From: Bacillota bacterium | GTDB taxonomy: Bacteria > Bacillota > Clostridia > Peptostreptococcales > Anaerovoracaceae | Reading direction: 5' to 3' | Length of the DNA: 64,000 nucleotides | Assembly: GCA_019420305.1 (NCBI GenBank) | Contig: JAHZHL010000032.1 | Coordinates: forward strand, 16,580-80,579 | Shown here: positions 58,194 through 64,000 of the stretch, in pieces | Numbering within the stretch: position 1 is the first letter of the stretch | How the letters are laid out: each line of letters starts with the position of its first letter | Made by a program: the position numbers and the translations under genes | The notes under the pieces: generated by a model | Database searches by the model: none | Told to the model about the DNA's origin: nothing | What the model saw: only the letters and a program-made list of their open reading frames with translations

Positions 58194-58682
58194 ATGACAG
58201 ATTATAAAGCGCTGATTCAGATAATTGAATATTTTTACATTGACGTTGTGGAAGAATTCCGGGAAGCGGAGCAGCAGATTATCAATGATTCTCAGTTTCG
58301 GAGCATGTTCCGGAAAAAGAATTATGAAGGAAATATCGAACAGCTGAATCAGTGCAGAATCGCGGCGCAGAAGATCGAGCAGAAGATCGAAATGAAAACC
58401 TTTTCGGTGGATAAAAAGGATACAGAAGCGAAAGACGTTCTAAAGCGGTTTGAACGGGCGGTTCGCTGCTTTGAGGAATTGTGTGACACGCATGTGGAAC
58501 TTCAGATGCTGCTTAAACGAAAAGCGATGAAGGAAAAGATCGGTTTCTTTGAGTATAGAGCGCTTTTCGATAAAATGAATCAAAAAAGGCAGGAAGCCAA
58601 CAGCGCTCTGCACGATCTGGATATTGTTTATACTGATTATACGGAAAAATACGATTACTACGGAGAAGGCGCCGAACAGTAA
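58194..58682 (+). CDS. Helical protein of unknown function
   Basis: A 162-residue, highly charged protein predicted to be almost entirely alpha-helical with coiled-coil stretches (NQCRIAAQKIEQKIEMKTFS, KDVLKRFERAVRCFEELCDT). No signal peptide, membrane segment or family is recognised. It sits between the macro-domain gene and rmuC (30-base gap, GGAGGAGGAA ribosome binding site), so expression with DNA-maintenance genes is likely. Confidence 0.65.
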   Translation: MTDYKALIQIIEYFYIDVVEEFREAEQQIINDSQFRSMFRKKNYEGNIEQLNQCRIAAQKIEQKIEMKTFSVDKKDTEAKDVLKRFERAVRCFEELCDTHVELQMLLKRKAMKEKIGFFEYRALFDKMNQKRQEANSALHDLDIVYTDYTEKYDYYGEGAEQ

Positions 58683-58712
58683 TGGCAGATACAGGTGAAG
58701 GATGAACAGCTT

Positions 58713-59987
58713 ATGGAATATATAATATTGACCGCGGTGCTGGCAGTGCTGGTTTTAATGGTGATGATTCTCCTGCAGCTGTCTTCTCTGAAGAAAAGCG
58801 GAGGTCAGGGAAAATATCTGAAAGAAGTCCACAGACAGATTCAGCAGGAAATCAGCGCGTCTCGCCAGGAAACGCTGCAGTTGGTGCAGAGCAGCGTAAA
58901 TAATCTCGGACAGATGTTGGCGGAAAGTCAGAGACAGTCCGCGCAGATGCAGGATCGGCGCCTCGCGGAGCTTTCACGGCAGTTTTCTTCCGTGGCAATG
59001 CAGAATGAACAGAAACTGGAACAGATGCGTCAGACGATGGAAAAGAGACTGGAATTCCTGCGTGAAGATAACAGCAGGCAACTGGAACAGATGCGCGCGA
59101 CAGTCGATGAAAAACTCCAGAAAACACTGGAAACCAGAATCAGTCAATCGTTTCGCCTGGTGAGCGAGAGGCTGGAACAGGTATACAAGGGTCTGGGAGA
59201 GATGCAGACTCTCGCTGCCGGAGTGGGCGATCTGAAAAAGGTGCTTTCAAATGTAAAAACAAGGGGGATTCTTGGGGAAATTCAGCTTGGTTCCATTCTG
59301 GAACAGATTCTGTCTCCGGAGCAGTATGAGGAAAATGTCCGGACAAAAGCTTCCGGAAGCGATCGGGTTGAATTCGCGATCCGGCTGCCGGGAGACGGAG
59401 AAGGTTTCGTTTATCTGCCTATTGACGCGAAATTTCCGGCTGATGCTTATGGGAACCTTCTGGATGCTTATGACGCAGGGGATTCGGAGCGGATTCAGGA
59501 CACTGGAAAGCTGCTGGAACGGGCAGTAAAGAAATCAGCGAAAGATATCCGCGATAAGTATGTGGAACCGCCTCTGACAACGGATTTCGCGATTTTATTC
59601 CTTCCGTTTGAAGGTCTTTACGCGGAGGTTGTACGCAGAGGACTTGTTGAAGTCCTGCAGCGGGATTACAAAATTAATATTGCGGGGCCTACGACCATGG
59701 CGGCGCTTTTGAACAGCCTGCAGATGGGTTTTAAAACACTGTCCATCCAGAAGCATTCCAGCGAGGTATGGGATATTCTGGGAGCGGTCAAAACGGAATT
59801 CGATAAATTCGGAGATGTGCTGGCGGCTACGCAGAATCGGATTAGCCAGGCAGGCGCGGAACTGGATAAACTGATCGGAACAAGAACCAGGGGTATTCAG
59901 AGGAAGCTCCGCAGTGTTTCGCGTATGGAGGAGGAAGAAAGCAGGAAGCTGCTGAACTTTACAGACGACACACACGAAAGGAATTAG
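58713..59987 (+). CDS. rmuC: DNA recombination protein RmuC
   Basis: A protein of about 424 residues: N-terminal membrane helix (about 4-24), a long coiled coil (30-165), then the RmuC nuclease-like core with RGILGEIQLGSILEQILSPE, YLPIDAKFPADAYGNLLDAY and DFAILFLPFEGLYAEVVRRG. It restrains DNA inversion in E. coli and is thought to be a PD-(D/E)XK-type nuclease. ATG 58713 is preferred, with AAGG upstream; a GTG at 58695 would add six residues. Confidence 0.88.
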   Translation: MEYIILTAVLAVLVLMVMILLQLSSLKKSGGQGKYLKEVHRQIQQEISASRQETLQLVQSSVNNLGQMLAESQRQSAQMQDRRLAELSRQFSSVAMQNEQKLEQMRQTMEKRLEFLREDNSRQLEQMRATVDEKLQKTLETRISQSFRLVSERLEQVYKGLGEMQTLAAGVGDLKKVLSNVKTRGILGEIQLGSILEQILSPEQYEENVRTKASGSDRVEFAIRLPGDGEGFVYLPIDAKFPADAYGNLLDAYDAGDSERIQDTGKLLERAVKKSAKDIRDKYVEPPLTTDFAILFLPFEGLYAEVVRRGLVEVLQRDYKINIAGPTTMAALLNSLQMGFKTLSIQKHSSEVWDILGAVKTEFDKFGDVLAATQNRISQAGAELDKLIGTRTRGIQRKLRSVSRMEEEESRKLLNFTDDTHERN

Positions 59988-59992
59988 TTTAC

Positions 59993-60691
59993 ATGAGCAT
60001 TTATGCGATTGGGGATCTGCATCTGTCCTTTGCGCCGGGAATTGACAAACCAATGGATATCTACGGGAGCGCGTGGAAGGGGCATGCGCAGCGGCTGAAG
60101 GAAAACTGGCTCTCCCTTATACGGCCGGAGGATACCGTGATTCTGGCAGGAGACATTTCGTGGGGGCTGAGGCTTTCAGAAGCTGTTTATGACCTGGACT
60201 GGATTGACGCTCTTCCCGGAGAAAAAGTGGTGTTTAAAGGCAATCATGATTTATGGTGGAATGGAATCGGCAAACTGAATAGCCTGTATGAGTCTATTCA
60301 TTTTATTCAGAACACTTCCTATGAGGCCGAAGGCTGGTTTCTGTGCGGCAGCAGAGGTTGGAGCTGCCCGGGGAGCGAGGATTTTTCCGCGCAGGATGAA
60401 AAAATTTATAAGCGGGAAATCCTGCGTCTTCAGATGTCTCTGGAAGACGCGAAAAAACAGGGAGCGGAGCAGCTGATTGGTGTACTCCACTACCCGCCCT
60501 CCGCGGCCGGGAATCTGGGTTCGGAATTCACAAGAACCTTTGAAGCCGCAGGTGTCAGCCAGGTAGTCTACGGGCATCTTCATGGAGAAGATGCGTATAG
60601 AAAAGGATTGAAAGGTATACACAACGGGATTCAATACAGACTGGTCTCTCTTGACTATCTCGACTGCCGGCCTGTATGCATAAAGGAGTGA
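59993..60691 (+). CDS. Calcineurin-like metallophosphoesterase
   Basis: A 232-residue phosphoesterase with the complete set of metal motifs: IYAIGDLHLS, ILAGDISWGL, FKGNHDLWW, VLHYPPS and VVYGHLHGED. The substrate is unknown. It is typical in length for this clostridial family and lies 5 bases from both neighbours' ends (rmuC and deoB), suggesting one operon. Confidence 0.87.
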   Translation: MSIYAIGDLHLSFAPGIDKPMDIYGSAWKGHAQRLKENWLSLIRPEDTVILAGDISWGLRLSEAVYDLDWIDALPGEKVVFKGNHDLWWNGIGKLNSLYESIHFIQNTSYEAEGWFLCGSRGWSCPGSEDFSAQDEKIYKREILRLQMSLEDAKKQGAEQLIGVLHYPPSAAGNLGSEFTRTFEAAGVSQVVYGHLHGEDAYRKGLKGIHNGIQYRLVSLDYLDCRPVCIKE

Positions 60692-60695
60692 TGTC

Positions 60696-61871
60696 ATGGT
60701 AGAAAGAGTTATTTTAATGGTTCTGGACAGTCTGGGTGTCGGTGAACTTCCGGATGCCGGGCACTACGGGGATGAAGGCGCGGATACGCTGGGACATATC
60801 GCGCGGGAATATCCGCAGCTTCATATTCCGAATCTGCAGGAGCTTGGTTTCGGAAATGTACCGGGCGCGGCAGGAGGACGATTCGCGGTAGAACATCCGG
60901 CAGGGTGTTTCGGGAAACTGAAAGAGAAATCCCGGGGAAAGGATACAATTACCGGACATTGGGAAATTGCCGGCATCTATACACAGCAGCCGTTCAAAAC
61001 CTATCCGGATGGATTTCCTGAGGAGTTCATCCAAAAATTTGAACGAAAAATTGGCAGAAAGGTGCTGGGGAATTATGCGGCTTCCGGGACTGTGATTATT
61101 GAAGAGCTGGGTCCGGAGCACGAAGCTACGGGAAAACCGATTGTCTATACTTCGGCGGACAGCGTTTTTCAGATCGCGGCGGATACCTCAGTCATTCCTC
61201 TTGAAGAATTATATCGAATCTGTGAGACTGCCAGAGAACTGCTGACCGGTGAATGGTCCTGCGGAAGAGTGATTGCGCGGCCTTACGTCCGGGAGAATGG
61301 CAAAAGAATACGTACGTCGGATCGGAAAGATTACGCGGTATCCCCTTCAGACGTTACCATGCTGGATCTGGTGAAACGAAGCGGGAAAGAAGTCTGCGCC
61401 ATAGGTAAAATAAGGGATATCTTCAACGGCCAGGGAGTTACGAGAGCGATCCATACGGAAAATAACATGGATGGTGTGGATAAAACCATACAGGTTATGT
61501 CAGAAAAGGGTGCGGGGCTGATATTTACAAATTTGGTGGATTTTGATTCACAGTACGGACACCGCAGAGATCCGGTAGGATACGGGAAGGCCATTGAAGC
61601 ATTTGACCGCCGGGTGCCCGAACTGACAGGAGCCATGAAAGAAAGCGATGTGCTGGTTCTGTGCGCGGATCATGGAAATGATCCGGTTCACAGCGGATGG
61701 GATCACACCAGAGAATATGTGCCCGTTGTTATCTGCGGGAGAGCGATAAAGGAAGGGGTGAATCTGGGAGTAAGAGATTCTTTTGCGGATATCGGCGCAA
61801 CGATATGTGAAATCCTTGGCGCCGGAAAAACCGCTATAGGAGATAGTTTTTGGAACGAAATTAAGAGGTAA
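60696..61871 (+). CDS. deoB: Phosphopentomutase
   Basis: A 391-residue DeoB of the alkaline phosphatase superfamily: ILMVLDSLGVGELPDAGHYG, DEGADTLGHIAREY, KDTITGHWEIAG (with the phosphorylated threonine), and metal ligands in LVDFDSQYGHRRDP and CADHGNDPVHSGWDH. It interconverts ribose or deoxyribose 1- and 5-phosphates in nucleoside salvage, linking to the pyrimidine phosphorylase downstream. Confidence 0.95.
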   Translation: MVERVILMVLDSLGVGELPDAGHYGDEGADTLGHIAREYPQLHIPNLQELGFGNVPGAAGGRFAVEHPAGCFGKLKEKSRGKDTITGHWEIAGIYTQQPFKTYPDGFPEEFIQKFERKIGRKVLGNYAASGTVIIEELGPEHEATGKPIVYTSADSVFQIAADTSVIPLEELYRICETARELLTGEWSCGRVIARPYVRENGKRIRTSDRKDYAVSPSDVTMLDLVKRSGKEVCAIGKIRDIFNGQGVTRAIHTENNMDGVDKTIQVMSEKGAGLIFTNLVDFDSQYGHRRDPVGYGKAIEAFDRRVPELTGAMKESDVLVLCADHGNDPVHSGWDHTREYVPVVICGRAIKEGVNLGVRDSFADIGATICEILGAGKTAIGDSFWNEIKR

Positions 61872-61877
61872 GAAACA

Positions 61878-62801
61878 ATGAGTGCACGGGTCTGTGAAAC
61901 AATGAAATTCATGGAACAGTTTCGGTTTCGCGACGGCCTCAGAGGCAGTGCGTTTATCGGAGAAGTCGTATCTATTCCGATACATATGCACGATGGTCCG
62001 GAACTGATGTATGTTCTGAAAGGAGAATTGGAGCTTCAAATCAGCTTTCATCGACATCAGTTAAAAGCAGGAGAATTTTTTCTTGTAAATTCCTACGAGG
62101 CGCACAGCGTCAAGGGAAAAGATGCGGCAGAAATTCTTTTTCTTCAAATGGATCAGGGATTGTTTACAGGGAAAAAATTCGCCTATGACCCGTATTTTTA
62201 TGAAAGCTGTAAGCAAAAGGCAGTAAAGGAGATCAAAGAACACATGATAGACAGTTATCTGCTGTCTGCGACGAAGCTGCAAAAACAGGAAACGGAAGAG
62301 AGCATGCGAAAGATCGCGTCCCTATGTGATCGTTTCCTGCGGATTGAAACAGGAGGGATGATCCAGCAGATGCAGCAGGCGGAACTGCTTCTTCTGGGAA
62401 CAGAGATGCCGGTTCAGCAGGTAGGAAAGAAAGCGGGCTTCCCGACACACGCGTGTTTTGTGAAGCATTTTAAAGAATGTTTTAAAATGGCGCCTTCCGC
62501 GTTCAGACAGAAATACAGCGGACAGGTTTATCCCAAGGAAGAACGGATATGCCGGCGGATGGTCTATGCCCCTTCGGAACTGACGGAAGTTGCCCGCATG
62601 CTGGAGCGGAGAAATCAGGAGCAGTATCTGAAACGGCTCGGCGAACTTCTGGAAGAAGCGGGAGCACTGTGTGATTTGATGTCAGAGGATAGGATTGAAA
62701 CGGAGAAACTGCAGTTCAGCAGAGAAGAGAAGCGGACGGAGATCCGATTAAAAGAGACCAACGCGGTTTTTGCCACGCAAGAGGATGATAAGTCGGCATA
62801 G
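61878..62801 (+). CDS. AraC-like regulator with cupin sensor and unusual C-terminal extension
   Basis: A 307-residue protein. Residues 35-95 form a cupin (SIPIHMHDGPELMYVLKGEL, LKAGEFFLVNSYEAHSVKG). A helical section follows. Residues 165-215 (MQQAELLLLGTEMPVQQVGK, then KAGFPTHACFVKHFKECF, KMAPSAFRQKY) match the second helix-turn-helix of AraC proteins. The first helix-turn-helix is hard to recognise, and about 90 residues of charged helix follow the DNA-binding part, where AraC proteins normally end. It lies between deoB and the nucleoside phosphorylase gene and probably regulates nucleoside salvage. Confidence 0.7.
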   Translation: MSARVCETMKFMEQFRFRDGLRGSAFIGEVVSIPIHMHDGPELMYVLKGELELQISFHRHQLKAGEFFLVNSYEAHSVKGKDAAEILFLQMDQGLFTGKKFAYDPYFYESCKQKAVKEIKEHMIDSYLLSATKLQKQETEESMRKIASLCDRFLRIETGGMIQQMQQAELLLLGTEMPVQQVGKKAGFPTHACFVKHFKECFKMAPSAFRQKYSGQVYPKEERICRRMVYAPSELTEVARMLERRNQEQYLKRLGELLEEAGALCDLMSEDRIETEKLQFSREEKRTEIRLKETNAVFATQEDDKSA

Positions 62802-62840
62802 CAGGCGGGGCTTCATTCGGGCAGAAAGGGGAATCAAGCG

Positions 62841-64000
62841 ATGAATATGAATGATTTGATCATCAAAAAGCGGGATGGAGGTGTCCTCACGGAAGAAGAG
62901 ATCCGATATTTTGTAGAGGGTTACACACAGGACAAAATCCCTGATTACCAGATATCAGCGCTGCTGATGGCTATTTTTTTCAAAGGAATGAATAAGGAGG
63001 AAACCTGTTCTCTGACAGCCGCAATGCGGGATTCGGGAGATATCGCGGATTTGTCATCCATACAGGGGATTAAGGTGGACAAACACAGCACCGGAGGCGT
63101 GGGAGACAAGATGACGCTGATTGCCGGGCCTATTGCGGCGGCCTGCGGTGTTCCGGTTGCCAAAATGAGCGGAAGAGGCCTGGGGTTCACTGGAGGGACT
63201 GTGGATAAACTGGAGTCTGTTCCGGGTTTTCAGACGACGATTCCGGAAGAGCGTTTTGTGGAACTGGTCAATAAACATGGAATTGCTGTCATTGGACAGA
63301 CCGGGGAAATCGCTCCGGCGGATAAAAAGATATACGCGCTGCGTGATGTGACGGGAACCGTTGAAAATATCAGCCTGATTACCTCCAGCATCATGAGCAA
63401 AAAACTGGCGTCCGGCAGTGACGGAATTGTACTGGATGTAAAGTTCGGGGACGGCGCCTTTATGCAGACGCAGGAGGAGGCAGAAGAACTGGGGAACCTG
63501 ATGATCGAAATCGGAAACGCGGCCGGCAAAAAGACAGTCGGTCTGATTTCCTCAATGAATCAGCCTCTCGGCAGGGCAGTCGGTAACAGTATGGAGGTTA
63601 TCGAAGCCATTGATACGCTGAAGGGGAAAGGACAGGGCGAGAAGGATCTCATCGATCTTGGCCTGAATCTGGCGGGACTCATGCTGTATGCCGGAGACAG
63701 AGCAAGCTCTTTGCGGGAGGGATTTGATATGGCGGCGGAGGCGCTGCAAAACGGGTCCGCTCTTGAAAAAATGAGGCAGCTGATAGAGGGGCAGGGCGGC
63801 GATCCCAGGGTGATGGAAGACCGCAGCCTGTTTCCGCGGCCTGCCTGCAAGATGGAAGTACGGGCTCCGCGAACCGGTGTGGTAACAAAACTGCGCGCGA
63901 AAACTGTGGGAATCGCGTCCCAGCACGCCGGAGCGGGAAGGATGACCAAGGAAGAATCCATCGACCCAACGGCGGGAATTTATCTCGTATGCAAAGAAAA
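62841..64000 (+). CDS. pdp: Pyrimidine-nucleoside phosphorylase (cut by window edge)
   Basis: The reading frame starts at ATG 62841 (MNMNDLIIKKRDGGVLTEEE) and stays open for 386 codons to the right edge. The family signature SGRGLGFTGGTVDKLESVPG is present, with the phosphate-binding KHSTGGVGDKMTL and SSIMSKKLASGSDGI. It splits uridine or thymidine into base and (deoxy)ribose 1-phosphate, feeding DeoB. Full length should be about 435 residues, so about 50 residues lie outside. Confidence 0.92.
   Translation, partial: MNMNDLIIKKRDGGVLTEEEIRYFVEGYTQDKIPDYQISALLMAIFFKGMNKEETCSLTAAMRDSGDIADLSSIQGIKVDKHSTGGVGDKMTLIAGPIAAACGVPVAKMSGRGLGFTGGTVDKLESVPGFQTTIPEERFVELVNKHGIAVIGQTGEIAPADKKIYALRDVTGTVENISLITSSIMSKKLASGSDGIVLDVKFGDGAFMQTQEEAEELGNLMIEIGNAAGKKTVGLISSMNQPLGRAVGNSMEVIEAIDTLKGKGQGEKDLIDLGLNLAGLMLYAGDRASSLREGFDMAAEALQNGSALEKMRQLIEGQGGDPRVMEDRSLFPRPACKMEVRAPRTGVVTKLRAKTVGIASQHAGAGRMTKEESIDPTAGIYLVCKE

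Noticed and set aside
1..64000. tRNA, rRNA, CRISPR arrays, insertion sequences or phage genes.
   Set aside because: Scanned by eye for cloverleaf ends, regular repeats with spacers and transposase motifs; none was convincing. A covariance-model search would be needed to exclude small RNAs.

Overview
The window reads as part of the chromosome of an anaerobic, endospore-forming Bacillota (class Clostridia). The support is a forespore sigma factor (SigG), a GerA/SpoVAF-family germination protein, a strictly anaerobic glycyl radical enzyme, an [FeFe]-hydrogenase, a Ni-CO dehydrogenase-like protein and a two-gene SUF system. Family level cannot be settled from the sequence; gut Eubacteriales such as Anaerovoracaceae are a guess. 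Almost everything is on the + strand. The exceptions are a threonine/serine exporter fragment at the left edge, an agrBD pair and an acyl-ACP thioesterase.

Layout. 0-3 kb: exporter fragment (-), rluB-type pseudouridine synthase, minimal SufC/SufB pair. 3.1-6.4 kb: an agr-type peptide quorum-sensing island (XRE regulator, AgrC kinase, AgrD and AgrB on the minus strand, LytTR response regulator). AgrD was found by hand translation and appears to lack the ring cysteine. 6.5-7.7 kb: a radical SAM protein resembling the tungsten-cofactor oxidoreductase maturase. 7.8-12.3 kb: argCJBD with an odd repeat structure between argC and argJ. 12.3-13.3 kb: sigG behind a forespore-type promoter and an inverted repeat covering its start codon. 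13.4-15.9 kb: TPR, DUF4037 and DUF4125 proteins.

15.9-42.7 kb is the centrepiece: a roughly 27-kb choline-utilisation bacterial microcompartment (BMC) locus. It holds a MerR-type regulator, two EutS-type shell genes each followed by an EutP-type GTPase, a DMT-family transporter, several BMC-H shell proteins, one BMC-P, one PduT-type BMC-T, an EutJ chaperone, PduS-type flavo/Fe-S protein, EutQ, PduL, two aldehyde dehydrogenases and the choline trimethylamine-lyase CutC with its activase CutD. All seven CutC residues I know from the characterised enzyme are present at a constant numbering offset. The expected pathway is choline to trimethylamine plus acetaldehyde, then acetaldehyde to acetyl-CoA, acetyl phosphate and acetate, or to ethanol. 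The same-strand run continues into a Ni-CODH-like protein, a group-B-like [FeFe]-hydrogenase, an SMR transporter, an iron alcohol dehydrogenase, HypA, a multi-cysteine Fe-S protein, HypB and a glycerol dehydrogenase. This suggests a nickel- and hydrogen-linked redox module attached to the choline compartment, which is the most unusual feature here.

42.8-47.7 kb: VanRS-like two-component system without resistance genes, an alpha/beta hydrolase whose 3' end runs antisense into a FatA-like thioesterase, and a germination gene with a SigG-type promoter. 47.7-53.8 kb: ftsE-ftsX-M23 peptidase-recJ-ctpA behind a perfect sigma-A promoter. 53.8-60.7 kb: TrpR-like regulator, Sfp-type transferase, EamA transporter, MBL-fold protein, recX, tcdA, macro-domain protein, an unknown helical protein, rmuC and a metallophosphoesterase. 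60.7-64 kb: nucleoside salvage (deoB, an unusual AraC-like regulator, pyrimidine-nucleoside phosphorylase cut by the window edge). I saw no rRNA, tRNA, CRISPR array or intact insertion sequence.
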